From CAWIOX01 sp963837775 (lineage in GTDB: Bacteria > Pseudomonadota > Gammaproteobacteria > Burkholderiales > Burkholderiaceae_D), in NCBI GenBank assembly GCA_963837775.1, contig CAWIOX010000029.1, forward strand, positions 310,001 to 374,000: a stretch of 64,000 nt of DNA, written 5' to 3'. The translations under genes and the position numbers were made by a program. Below, piece by piece: positions 47,283 to 55,986 of the stretch (within the stretch, counting starts at the first letter, position 1; every line of letters begins with the position of its first letter). A model generated the notes under the pieces. The model had not been told where the DNA came from. It was given only the letters and a program-made list of their open reading frames with translations, and made no database searches.

Positions 47283-47998
47283 TCAGGCCGCTTTCGGCTC
47301 CAGGTAATCCACCAGATTGTCTAGCGTGACTGCGGCGCGGCCTTTTTTCAGAGGCAAGCCAGGCTGAGTGCGATCAAGCGCCTGCACCTGACTTTTCTCA
47401 TCGCAGCACAACACAATGGCATGTTCGGGCGGCGATAGATACAAGCCCACACATCTTCAAGCTTTTCGATAAATTTCGGATCACGCGAAACCTTGAAGCC
47501 GCGAACCAGATGTGGCTTCAAGCCTTTTGGCGCGCCAGTGACGCGAAACCGCTGGCCGCACTGACGCCGAGTTGCGGCAGCCATCGTACGCGTACTCCAG
47601 TGTGTAGCAGCTTCGGGCTTGCTCTCGGTGGTCAGCGCGACCAGACGCGCCACATCGACTTTGACAGGCGGAGCACCGCGCGGAAGGTCGCGCTCGATAC
47701 CTGACAACCGCTGCTTGTGCATAGCGTTCGCGCCAGCGCCTGACTTGACCACGATCAACACCGAGCGCCATCGGCAATGTCCTTGTTTTGAAGGCCCTCT
47801 GACGCCGATGCAGCACGATGCGCGCGCGTAGCGCGAACTAGCTAGTTTGGCGTAATCCGATTCCGGTATGTCGACCTTCAACTGTTCATGCAAGCCGATC
47901 AGAAAATTGAGCCAGTCCATCGAATCGAGATCGACCTGATTGCGTAGCGACCGATTGCAGGGTGGATACAAGGATCGCCATGAGTTCCTGTCGGCTCA
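47283..47998 (-). pseudogene. acyl carrier protein-like gene interrupted by a transposase fragment
   Basis: The 5' part starts at 47998 with a very strong ribosome site (AAGGAGGGGG). It encodes MSRQELMAILVSTLQS, then after a frame slip the carrier-protein core QVDLDSMDWLNFLIGL, whose DSM serine would take phosphopantetheine. The last part (LDNLVDYLEPKAA and stop) lies at 47283-47323, beyond the inserted IS piece. It is not functional as written. Similar stand-alone carriers occur in operons with 2-oxoacid dehydrogenase genes, whose remains lie next door. Confidence 0.7.
47325..47839 (-). mobile_element. truncated IS630-family transposase remnant
   Basis: The N-terminal part of an IS630-type transposase in several frames: helix-turn-helix ALGVDRGQVRRWRERYAQA, then GIERDLPRGAPPVKVDVARL, KPEAATHWSTRTMAAA, GLKPHLVRGFKVSRDPKF, and QALDRTQPGLPLKKGRA. 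The C-terminal half with the last catalytic residue is missing, and frames shift repeatedly, so it is inactive. Both junctions with the ACP gene carry CTAG (47321-47324 and 47840-47843), which may be a short target duplication. Confidence 0.75.
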
Positions 47999-48217
47999 TC
48001 TCCCCCTCCTTACTCAACTGATTGATATTAGTGCATCTCGATCACGCGAGAAAACGCTGCACATGAAAGACACGGCAAGGGCGCGGCGGACAATGCAAGA
48101 ACTGGAAGTCGTACCGGAATGATGCTTCAATGCAAACCCAAGCGGAACGGGAGTATATTTTCAACCCGAGCAAACATGTGCGGCAAACACCATAAAAATT
48201 ACCATACTCCTCTATTT
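47999..48217. other. decayed non-coding stretch
   Basis: 219 bases between the ACP and lipoyl-domain relics. It holds dispersed-repeat copy E at its right end. Minus-strand peptides here resemble nothing I recognise. Confidence 0.4.
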
Positions 48218-48218
48218 T
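48148..48218 (-). repeat. dispersed ~80-bp intergenic repeat, copy E
   Basis: On the minus strand it begins AGAGGAGTATGGTAATTTTT, has the core TTTGCCGCACATG, and ends GAAAATATACTCCCG. It lies inside the relic zone. Confidence 0.55.
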
Positions 48219-48490
48219 TAGTGAAATTTTTGTGCCTTCACTTTTTTCGCCTTGCGTGGCCGATGCATGACGTCCCCCGCTGCCTGAACTTGAAGTTGCT
48301 CCGGTCGCTGTAGGCGATCGCTGATCGCCCTGACGTAGGGAAATTTTTGCAACGCCAGCGCGACTTTCGATGTATCCACCACCGCCACCACCTGACCGCG
48401 CTTGACGGATTGTCCCAGCTTGATTTTCCACTACAGCAGTTTGCCGTGATCCATGTCGGAACCGAGAGCAGGCAAGTGAAATTCGATCAT
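48218..48490 (-). pseudogene. 2-oxoacid dehydrogenase E2 lipoyl-domain remnant
   Basis: Starts MIEFHLPALGSDMDHGKLL, then an in-frame TAG, then WKIKLGQSVKRGQVVAVVD and the lipoyl-lysine motif DTSKVA. This is the N-terminal lipoyl domain of an acyltransferase (E2). After it a short tail (KFPYVRAISDRLQRPEQ) ends at a stop; the catalytic domain is absent. Its ATG overlaps the stop of the preceding E1-beta remnant. Confidence 0.7.
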
Positions 48491-48657
48491 GGCTTGCCAA
48501 ACAGTTTCTTGACCGCTGCGACGATACCCTGCCCTTGCGGCAACGCGGCCTCCTCCAAATGGCGCGGATAGGGAATCGAAACCTCGGCATCAGGCTCCTG
48601 CAATTTGGCAAATGCATTGCCGCTCATCGCCTTATCGGCTTTGATGTAGATACGCGA
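48487..48657 (-). pseudogene. 2-oxoacid dehydrogenase E1-beta C-terminal remnant
   Basis: About 57 codons: RIYIKADKAMSGNAFAKL, then VSIPYPRHLEEAALPQ, then IVAAVKKLFGKP and stop. The IPYPRHLEEAALP segment is characteristic of the C-terminus of E1-beta (pyruvate/acetoin-type) subunits. The upstream part is deleted. It is coupled by ATGA to the lipoyl remnant. Confidence 0.6.
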
Positions 48658-48741
48658 TCAACCCTTGCGAACCGGCCCGCATCAACTTCAGCGCAGAAAT
48701 TCTGCCAAATATGCTGTGCCGAATGCGAGAATTAACCATAC

Positions 48742-48769
48742 ATTCTGTCCATTTAAAAATGGATAGAAT
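48742..48769. promoter_or_regulatory. 28-bp near-perfect palindrome, candidate operator
   Basis: Arms ATTCTGTCC and GGATAGAAT around ATTTAAAAAT, with a mismatch in only two symmetric pairs. It ends 44 bases before the SagB-like gene. Size and A/T centre recall Rrf2/NsrR-type operators, but the sequence is not the NsrR consensus. Confidence 0.5.
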
Positions 48770-48813
48770 TCAGAAGCCTCCGAATTTCTCACATTCCTGC
48801 AAGGCGTCTCACC

Positions 48814-50673
48814 ATGCTGCCAAAGATCGTGTGGGTGCTATTGCCGCTCTTGATATATGCAGTGTACGTCGCTGTGTTTGTATGGCGCGGGCGAGCACCG
48901 TCGCGCCTGGCGCTCAATGTGCAAACCAGTCTGCTGTTGATTGCCTATCTGCTGACGACGGCCAGCTTGGGCGTGTTCTGGGTGGCTAACCAGCAGTTGC
49001 CGGTGTTCGATTGGCACTACCTGTTCGGCTACGCCACACTACTGCTGGTCTCGGTGCATCTGATCTTCAACCTGCCGGTCGTGCTGAGCTGGCTGCGGCG
49101 CAAGCCGCCGAAGCAACCTGCCGGCGGCAGCAAGCGCGGCGGCAGGTTGGCGTTGGGCAAGGCGGCTGCCATCCTCGCTGTGCTGGGGGCGGCATTCTTG
49201 CTCGGCACGCGCCACGGCGCCAGTGAGCTGTCATTCCATTGGACAGCAGCCGACGACGTTCAATCGGGACCGGTGGATGCGGTGGTCCGCTACCACGAGT
49301 TCTCGTCAGAATCGCGCAGCAGCGTGTTCAAGCGCGCACCGGGCGTCGAATGGGGGGCACCGCCGGCATTCAAGCATTATCCTGACGTGCCGCGGGTCGC
49401 CCTCGATCAGGGAAAACCCGGAAAGTTCGGTCTGAGCGACGCACTGCGCGCCCCCGTTAAGCGAGCGCATCGCCTGCGTCTGGCCGAACTGGGTGAAATG
49501 CTATACCTGTCAGCCGGAATTACTGCGCGACGCGGCGGCAATGCGTTGCGGGCCGCTCCCTCATCCGGTGCCTTGTACCCCAGCGAACTCTACGTAGTGG
49601 TGCGTGAAATTGATGGCTTAGCTGCAGGACTTTATCACTATGACCCGGAACATCACCGCCTCGACGTTCTGAATACCGTACCAGCCGCCGAGACCGCCAC
49701 ATTCGGTGCGTCTCAGGCCAACCATGCCGATGCGGTAGTGCTGCTAACTGCGGTGTTCCGCCGCACCGGCTACAAGTACCGCAACCGCGCCTATCGCTAT
49801 GCAGTAGCGGATACCGGCCACTTGCTCGAGAACCTGCGATTGGCCGGGCATACGGCGGGTATGCAGGCCAGCCTCATCGAGCGCTTCGACGAGGCGCTGG
49901 CAACCAAGGTCATCGGTGTTGATGGCGTCGAAGAGGGTGTACTGGCCATCATGACCTTGCAGCGGGCAACAGGTCTTCCAGCGCCCGGCGACAATCAATC
50001 ACAAGCGACCCTCATCGCAGCGCCAGCCCCGGCTGTCACATCGATCGGCGTGACCGGCATGGTGCATCAGGCAACATCACTGCGCCTTGTACCCGATAAT
50101 GTACCAGCCAGCACTCTCGTACTACCATCACCCGAGGCTGCATCCCAAGATGTGCACTACACCATCACCCATCGTCGAAGCAAGCGGCGCTTCCTCGCCA
50201 AACCGGTGCCGCTGTCGACACTGTCATCGATGCTGGCTGACATCGCGCTGCCGCCGCAACTGTCGGATGCGATCCGGATCAATTTGGTCGTCAACCGCGT
50301 TGAAGGACTGCAACCGGGCATTTATCGTTACCTCCGACAACACGCACTGGTTCTTGTGCGCGACGGCGAGTTCGCCGCTGCAGCGCAATCGGCAGCTTTA
50401 TCCCAAGAAGTAATCGGCAACGCTGCTGTTGTGCTGGTATTGTCCGCCGACCGCCGGAGCATGTTCGCGGAAGGACCGCGCGGTTACCGCCACGCCTATC
50501 TCGAAGCTGGCATGATCGGAGAACGCTGGCTGCTCGGCGCAGTGGCACGCGGTCTGGCAGCCTGCCCGGTAGGCGCGTTTTACGATGACGAGGCGGCGGC
50601 GCTGATCGGCGTGGACCGCCTGCATCAATGGGTGCTGCACTTTGCGGCGCTTGGCTGGCCTGCGGATAAATAG
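48814..50673 (+). CDS. membrane-anchored tandem SagB/nitroreductase-family protein
   Basis: 619 residues. N-terminus: four hydrophobic helices (about 5-24, 33-57, 68-92, 113-131); H68 and H82 in WHYLFGYATLLLVSVHL could bind heme. Then a first SagB/ThcOx-type FMN domain (about 195-395; AAPSSGALYPSELYVVV is the FMN/substrate signature), and a second related domain (about 455-619; THRRSKRRFLAKPV, YLEAGMIGERWLL, ACPVGAFYDDEAAALIG). SagB proteins oxidise azolines in peptide natural products or reduce unknown substrates; no peptide or cyclodehydratase gene is visible here. It faces away from the 2-oxoacid dehydrogenase/ACP relics. Confidence 0.8.
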   Translation: MLPKIVWVLLPLLIYAVYVAVFVWRGRAPSRLALNVQTSLLLIAYLLTTASLGVFWVANQQLPVFDWHYLFGYATLLLVSVHLIFNLPVVLSWLRRKPPKQPAGGSKRGGRLALGKAAAILAVLGAAFLLGTRHGASELSFHWTAADDVQSGPVDAVVRYHEFSSESRSSVFKRAPGVEWGAPPAFKHYPDVPRVALDQGKPGKFGLSDALRAPVKRAHRLRLAELGEMLYLSAGITARRGGNALRAAPSSGALYPSELYVVVREIDGLAAGLYHYDPEHHRLDVLNTVPAAETATFGASQANHADAVVLLTAVFRRTGYKYRNRAYRYAVADTGHLLENLRLAGHTAGMQASLIERFDEALATKVIGVDGVEEGVLAIMTLQRATGLPAPGDNQSQATLIAAPAPAVTSIGVTGMVHQATSLRLVPDNVPASTLVLPSPEAASQDVHYTITHRRSKRRFLAKPVPLSTLSSMLADIALPPQLSDAIRINLVVNRVEGLQPGIYRYLRQHALVLVRDGEFAAAAQSAALSQEVIGNAAVVLVLSADRRSMFAEGPRGYRHAYLEAGMIGERWLLGAVARGLAACPVGAFYDDEAAALIGVDRLHQWVLHFAALGWPADK

Positions 50674-50813
50674 CACCCGATCATGCAATTAATAGGGAAA
50701 CCACCACATCTCAGTCGTATCCGGAAATTGGCCAGAACTGCGCATGATGCACCACCCATTCCTTACTCTTCGTGATTGAGAGCATCAAAAAAAACTCAAT
50801 GCATTTTCTCAAT

Positions 50814-50844
50814 AAAAAAGCCGCTTGAAGCAAGCGGCTTTTTT
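50814..50844 (-). terminator. terminator of tRNA-Ser
   Basis: AAAAAAGCCGCTTG / CAAGCGGCTTTTTT with a 3-base loop, directly downstream of the tRNA on the minus strand. Confidence 0.8.
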
Positions 50845-50852
50845 ACAATTCT

Positions 50853-50942
50853 TGGCGGAAGGTGTGAGATTCGAACTCACGAAGGCTTTAACACCTCGCC
50901 AGTTTTCAAGACTGGTGCATTCAACCGCTCTGCCAACCTTCC
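50853..50942 (-). tRNA. tRNA-Ser (anticodon UGA)
   Basis: 90 bases with the encoded CCA end. Seven-pair acceptor stem GGAAGGT / ACCTTCC, anticodon loop CTTGAAA (anticodon TGA), long variable arm as in class II tRNAs, T-loop GTTCGAATC. Confidence 0.97.
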
Positions 50943-51091
50943 GAAGCGGGAATTATACCTAATCCGCGACAAAATGAAATACATTCATAATGGATTCACC
51001 CTTAAAAATCCAAAAAAGACTTCATTCAACAAATAACAGGAACCATCATGCGGGAAAATTTGAGCGCACCCGCCAGCAGATCAGATGGGCA

Positions 51092-51916
51092 TTACTCGCC
51101 ATTCGAATTGCGGCTTTTTATCAACATGGCTTCAAAGTGATTTGCCGGGATTGGGGCCGAAAACAAATAGCCTTGCACCTCATCACAACCTGCTTGTTTA
51201 AAAAAAGCCAACTGCTCCATGTTCTCAACACCTTCGGCGATGACCTTGTGCTGCAATTGCTTGGCGATACCAATGATTGCGCTTGCAATCGCACATTCAC
51301 TCGTGTCATGCGGGATGCCCATAGTGAACGAACGATCTATCTTGAGCGTATTAATTGGAAAACGCTTCAGATAGGAAAGACTTGAATAACCGGCACCAAA
51401 ATCATCCAAGGACAAAGGCACACCGGATGCCGTAATATTTTCCATTATGGAGATCACGTGTTCAGCGCGATGCATCAACATGCTTTCAGTGATTTCCAGT
51501 TCCAGCCAGTCCGGCGTCAATGCATGGCGCTCCAATGCTGCCAATACCCGCCCCGGCAACGCCTGAGTAAATTCTCGCGCCGAGACATTCACCGCTATAC
51601 GTATTGGCCTAATTCCGGCACGCAGCCAGACCGATGCCTGCTGACAGGCCGCCTCCAGCACCCCCCCTACTTGGGCCACCGGCCTGGTTTCTTCAGCAAC
51701 CGGAATAAAATCACTTGACGGGATCATGCCACGCTCAGGATGCTGCCAGCGCACCAATGCTTCCACACCAATGATCTGGTTATTGGCAAGTTCAATTTTC
51801 GGCTGGTAGTAAAGCAGAAGCTCATTGTTAGCCACCAACGGGCAATTATGAAGATCAACAAGGAAATATCTTTGCGCAAAAAAACGGACACCTTGAACGG
51901 GTGTCCGCAATTTCAT
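51092..51916 (-). CDS. EAL-domain c-di-GMP phosphodiesterase, N-terminally short
   Basis: 274 residues. The EAL motif is intact (E52 in VEALVRW), as are NVSAREF, ELEITESML, the DDFGAGYSSLSYLK loop and KVIAEGVE, so the catalytic site for cutting c-di-GMP is present. Homologous proteins usually carry PAS/GGDEF domains before NNELLLYYQPK; here only about 30 unrelated residues precede it. It may be a truncated remnant that is still active, or a genuine single-domain enzyme. Confidence 0.82.
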   Translation of the reverse strand: MKLRTPVQGVRFFAQRYFLVDLHNCPLVANNELLLYYQPKIELANNQIIGVEALVRWQHPERGMIPSSDFIPVAEETRPVAQVGGVLEAACQQASVWLRAGIRPIRIAVNVSAREFTQALPGRVLAALERHALTPDWLELEITESMLMHRAEHVISIMENITASGVPLSLDDFGAGYSSLSYLKRFPINTLKIDRSFTMGIPHDTSECAIASAIIGIAKQLQHKVIAEGVENMEQLAFFKQAGCDEVQGYLFSAPIPANHFEAMLIKSRNSNGE

Positions 51917-51931
51917 GACAAATAAAAAATT

Positions 51932-54523
51932 TTAATGCCCAAACGTGAAACGCCCATCAGCCACATCGATCCTGATCGTATCCTTAGGACCAAATTTTCC
52001 TTGCAGAATTATTTTGGATAAAGGATTTTCGATTTCATGCTGTATCGCCCGTTTCAGCGGCCGTGCACCATACACCGGATCGAAGCCTGCCTCCGCTATT
52101 TTATGCAGTGCAGCGTCGGAGACTTCGAGTGCCATTTCCATCTTCGCCAAACGCTGCTCGAGTATTTTCAACTGGATTTTCGCGATAGCGCCGATGTGCT
52201 TCTCGTCAAGCGCATGGAACACCACGATCTCATCAAGGCGATTGATGAACTCGGGCCGGAAATGGGTTTTCACCTCGGCCATCACTTCCATCTTCACCAA
52301 GGCCGGATCACTGCCCTCCATAGCCTGAATCTTGTGCGAGCCGAGATTGGAGGTCATCACGATCACCGTGTTCTTGAAATCCACAGTACGCCCCTGACCA
52401 TCGGTCATGCGCCCATCGTCCAGCACCTGCAGTAACACATTAAAGACATCGTGATGCGCTTTCTCGACCTCATCGAGCAGGATGACGCAATACGGCTTGC
52501 GTCGCACCGCCTCGGTCAGATAACCACCTTCGTCATAGCCGACATAGCCCGGCGGCGCACCGATCAGGCGCGCTACCGAGTGTTTCTCCATGAATTCACT
52601 CATATCGATCCGGATCATCGACTCTTCGGTGTCGAACAGGAAAGTCGCCAACGCCTTGCACAACTCGGTTTTGCCGACACCGGTAGGCCCGAGGAACATG
52701 AAGGAACCATATGGTCGGTTCGGGTCGCCCAAGCCGGCACGCGAACGACGGATCGCATCCGACACCGCGACAATCGCCTCATGCTGACCAACCACGCGCT
52801 TGTGCAGATCGTCTTCCATGTGCAGCAGTTTTTCGCGCTCGCCCTGCATCATTTTCGACACCGGGATGCCGGTTGCACGCGACACCACGTCGGCGATTTC
52901 TTCCGCTCCGACCTGGGTGCGCAACAGTTTTGGCTTATCCGATGCCTGCTGGTCTGCCTGCGCATCCTGCTGCGCCTGCGCCTCCAGCGCCTTTTCCAAC
53001 TCGATTAATTTGCCGTACTTCAACTCGGAGACTTTCTGCCAGTCGCTCTGGCGGGTAGCCTCCTCCATCTGCAGACGAATTTTCTCGATCTCCTCCTTGA
53101 TATGGGTACTACCCTGCACGCTGGCCTTTTCCGCCTTCAGGATCTCCTCGAAATCGGCATACTCCCGCTCCAACTTGAGGATTTCATCCTCGATCAGGGT
53201 CAGCCGCTTCTGCGATGCTTCGTCCTTCTCCTTCTTCACCGCTTCGCGTTCGATTTTCAGCTGGATGATGCGGCGATCCAACTTGTCCATTACTTCCGGT
53301 TTCGAATCGATCTCGATCTTGATCTTGGATGCAGCTTCGTCTATCAGGTCAATCGCCTTGTCCGGCAGGAAACGGTCGGTGATATAGCGATGCGACAGCT
53401 CCGCTGCCGCAATGATGGCCGGGTCGGTGATCTCGACCCCATGGTGCAGCTCATATTTTTCCTTCAGGCCGCGCAGGATGGCGATGGTCGCTTCCACGCT
53501 CGGCTCATCGACAATAATTTTCTGGAAGCGCCGCTCCAGCGCCGCATCCTTCTCGACATATTTGCGGTATTCGTCCAGCGTAGTGGCGCCGACGCAATGC
53601 AGTTCGCCGCGCGCCAGCGCCGGCTTGAGCATATTGCCGGCATCCATCGCGCCCTCAGCCTTGCCGGCACCGACCATGGTGTGCAGTTCGTCGATGAAAA
53701 CGATGGTCTGGCCTTCGTCCTGCGCCAACTCCTTGAGCACCGCCTTCAGCCGCTCTTCAAATTCGCCGCGGTATTTTGCGCCCGCCACCAGAGCAGCCAT
53801 ATCAAGGGAAAGAACGCGCTTGCCTTTCAGGCTGTCCGGCACCTCACCATTGATGATGCGCTGCGCCAAGCCTTCCACGATGGCTGTCTTACCCACGCCC
53901 GGCTCACCGATCAGAACCGGATTGTTCTTGGTGCGCCGTTGCAGCACCTGGATCGCGCGCCGGATTTCGTCATCGCGCCCGATCACCGGATCCAGCTTGC
54001 CCAACCTGGCGCGCTCGGTCAGGTCCAACGTGTATTTCTTGAGCGCCTCGCGCTGCCCTTCGGCTTCCTGCGAGTTGACATTGGCGCCGCCGCGCACCGC
54101 CGTGATCGCCGCCTCCAGCGCCTTGCGCGTCAGGCCGTTTTCGCGCGACAGCTTGCCGGCGTCGGACTTGTCATCCGCCATCGCCAGCAGCACCATTTCA
54201 CTGGCGATGAACTGATCATTGCGTTTTTGCGCTTCCTTGTCGGCCAGATTGAGCAAGGACAATAACTCGCGCCCGACCTGCACCTCGCCGCCGGTACCGG
54301 ACACTTTCGGCAGGCGTTCCAGCGAAGACCTCAGGGCAGACGTCAACCCGCCGACATTTACGCCGGCGCGCTGCAGGATCGAACGGGCGCTGCCGTCATC
54401 CTGATTCAGCAAGGCCGTCAGCAAATGCACCGGCTCGATATATTGATTGTCATTGCCGACCGCCAGACTCTGGGCGTCGGCCAGTGCTTCTTGCAATTTT
54501 GTAGTCAGTTTATCTTGCCGCAT
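51932..54523 (-). CDS. clpB: ATP-dependent disaggregase ClpB
   Basis: 863 residues from MRQDKLTTK. N domain with two Clp repeats, first AAA+ (Walker A GEPGVGKTAIVEG), coiled-coil middle domain, second AAA+ (Walker A GPTGVGKTELC). It dissolves protein aggregates with DnaK. The start at 54523 matches the family; the longer frame is not used. A heat-shock type promoter lies upstream. Confidence 0.97.
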   Translation of the reverse strand: MRQDKLTTKLQEALADAQSLAVGNDNQYIEPVHLLTALLNQDDGSARSILQRAGVNVGGLTSALRSSLERLPKVSGTGGEVQVGRELLSLLNLADKEAQKRNDQFIASEMVLLAMADDKSDAGKLSRENGLTRKALEAAITAVRGGANVNSQEAEGQREALKKYTLDLTERARLGKLDPVIGRDDEIRRAIQVLQRRTKNNPVLIGEPGVGKTAIVEGLAQRIINGEVPDSLKGKRVLSLDMAALVAGAKYRGEFEERLKAVLKELAQDEGQTIVFIDELHTMVGAGKAEGAMDAGNMLKPALARGELHCVGATTLDEYRKYVEKDAALERRFQKIIVDEPSVEATIAILRGLKEKYELHHGVEITDPAIIAAAELSHRYITDRFLPDKAIDLIDEAASKIKIEIDSKPEVMDKLDRRIIQLKIEREAVKKEKDEASQKRLTLIEDEILKLEREYADFEEILKAEKASVQGSTHIKEEIEKIRLQMEEATRQSDWQKVSELKYGKLIELEKALEAQAQQDAQADQQASDKPKLLRTQVGAEEIADVVSRATGIPVSKMMQGEREKLLHMEDDLHKRVVGQHEAIVAVSDAIRRSRAGLGDPNRPYGSFMFLGPTGVGKTELCKALATFLFDTEESMIRIDMSEFMEKHSVARLIGAPPGYVGYDEGGYLTEAVRRKPYCVILLDEVEKAHHDVFNVLLQVLDDGRMTDGQGRTVDFKNTVIVMTSNLGSHKIQAMEGSDPALVKMEVMAEVKTHFRPEFINRLDEIVVFHALDEKHIGAIAKIQLKILEQRLAKMEMALEVSDAALHKIAEAGFDPVYGARPLKRAIQHEIENPLSKIILQGKFGPKDTIRIDVADGRFTFGH

Positions 54524-54555
54524 CAAATGCTCCCATTGGTTGAACACATGACATT

Positions 54556-54584
54556 AAAATTGGGCTAGACCGGCCTTTTTCAAG
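54556..54584 (-). promoter_or_regulatory. sigma-32-type promoter of clpB
   Basis: On the minus strand CTTGAAA, 13 bases, then CCCAATTTT, close to the heat-shock consensus (CTTGAAA / CCCCATNT). It sits about 33 bases before the ATG. Confidence 0.6.
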
Positions 54585-54674
54585 CAAAAAATATACTCAT
54601 TAACAATCAAAATCCAATCGATGACTGGCATCCCGGCAGCACGGACACGATGATCGATACGACAGTCGCATCAA

Positions 54675-55154
54675 TTAGCTGGCCGATAGCTTGTTTCCTG
54701 AATGAATACCCCATTTTTCCAGAGCATGATCATCTGATTCACGCGCATCGACCCAGCGCGCGCCGTCGGGCGTCTGCTCCTTCTTCCAGAACGGCGCAGC
54801 CGTTTTCAGATAATCCATGATAAATTCACAGGCGGCAAAAGCCTCGCCGCGGTGGGACGAGGTAATCGCGACCAGCACGATCTGATCCAGCGGCTTGAGC
54901 GGCCCGACGCGGTGGATCACCAGCGCATCAAAAAATTCCCAGCGTGCGCTGGCTTGCGCGACGATGTCCTGCAGCGACTTCTCGGTCATGCCGGGATAGT
55001 GCTCCAGTTCCATTTCCGCAACATCAGCCCCCTCATTCAAGTCGCGCACGGTGCCGACAAAAGTAACGATGGCGCCGACCTTCGGGTTCAGCGCACGCAG
55101 TTGAGCGACTTCGGTCGTCAGGTCGAAATCTTCGGTTTGGACACGGATAGGCAT
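54675..55154 (-). CDS. moaE: molybdopterin synthase catalytic subunit MoaE
   Basis: 159 residues. Signatures: VGTVRDLN, ELEHYPGMTEK, the IHRVGPLKPLD strand, SSHRGEAFAACEFIMDYLK with the active-site lysine, and WKKEQTPDGARWVD. It adds two sulfurs to precursor Z with MoaD. It is separated from moaD by two unrelated genes. Confidence 0.95.
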   Translation of the reverse strand: MPIRVQTEDFDLTTEVAQLRALNPKVGAIVTFVGTVRDLNEGADVAEMELEHYPGMTEKSLQDIVAQASARWEFFDALVIHRVGPLKPLDQIVLVAITSSHRGEAFAACEFIMDYLKTAAPFWKKEQTPDGARWVDARESDDHALEKWGIHSGNKLSAS

Positions 55155-55310
55155 GATGATGTTTGTTTCTTTTCTGAGCTTAAGCAGGAACTGGCAATGG
55201 AATGCCTATTTTAGCCCGTCCGGGCGACAGAATCAGGAAGAATGAAAAGGGGCGAGGCCAATGATTATCGACTCGCCCAATTCAATTGGAATTGTCCTGC
55301 TGGCTGCCGC

Positions 55311-55907
55311 TTATTCCGACTTGCCGCCCAGCATGCCCTGCTTGAGCAAATTATCAGCCGGCTTGTCGCCCAACCAGATTTTCAGAAATGCGTTGTAGAA
55401 ATTGAGGTCCGGCAAAACATCGCCGACCGTTTTGCCATTGACATGGATCTGCGTGCCGGAACCGGGAACCCAGTCCGTGGTGACCGTATCGCCCTTTTTA
55501 AGCGCTGGGATGGACGCGAAAATCTCGCCCATTTTCACCGTCTGGTTGAAGATTTTCGATTTCTCTGCCTTGTCGGAATTTGCATTCAGGCCTGTCATGA
55601 AACTCTGGCCAAAATCTTCGCTGCTGACGTCGCGCAACATCACGATCGTCAGGCGCCGCGGGCCGGTCGCCTCCATGATGTCGGGTACTGCGGACTTCTT
55701 TTCCGGCAGGTACAAGCCTGCGACATAAACTTTGAAAAATGCCTTGGTGCGGAGGCCGGCGCCATTGAGCTTCAACTCCTTGCTGGCCACACGAACCGTG
55801 TCATCCAGCTTCACTCCGGCGACTTCAAGCGCGAACACGCTCTGGCTGAACGCAAGCGCCAGACAACCCAAAGTCAACAACCGTTTGATGCGCAAATTTT
55901 TATGCAT
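55311..55907 (-). CDS. secreted chalcone-isomerase-like protein
   Basis: 198 residues. Signal peptide to about residue 26 (SVFA), then a CHI-like fold: VAGVKLDDTVRVASKELKLN, KVYVAGLYLPEK and the C-terminal LKIWLGDKPAD motif typical of bacterial chalcone-isomerase-like proteins. Probably periplasmic; lipid or fatty-acid binding is suspected for the family. No flavonoid role is implied. Confidence 0.85.
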   Translation of the reverse strand: MHKNLRIKRLLTLGCLALAFSQSVFALEVAGVKLDDTVRVASKELKLNGAGLRTKAFFKVYVAGLYLPEKKSAVPDIMEATGPRRLTIVMLRDVSSEDFGQSFMTGLNANSDKAEKSKIFNQTVKMGEIFASIPALKKGDTVTTDWVPGSGTQIHVNGKTVGDVLPDLNFYNAFLKIWLGDKPADNLLKQGMLGGKSE

Positions 55908-55986
55908 GATGTCTCCAGATTATTATTTGTTGATCAAGTCAAAATGACTAGCAGCTCGTCACTATCGAAGCGGCTGCAGTTGCAAC

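Noticed and set aside
54585..54600. Possible eighth copy of the dispersed repeat (AAAAAATATACTCATTA)
   Set aside because: Only the end motif is similar; the TGCCGCA core and the CCAGTAT end are missing.
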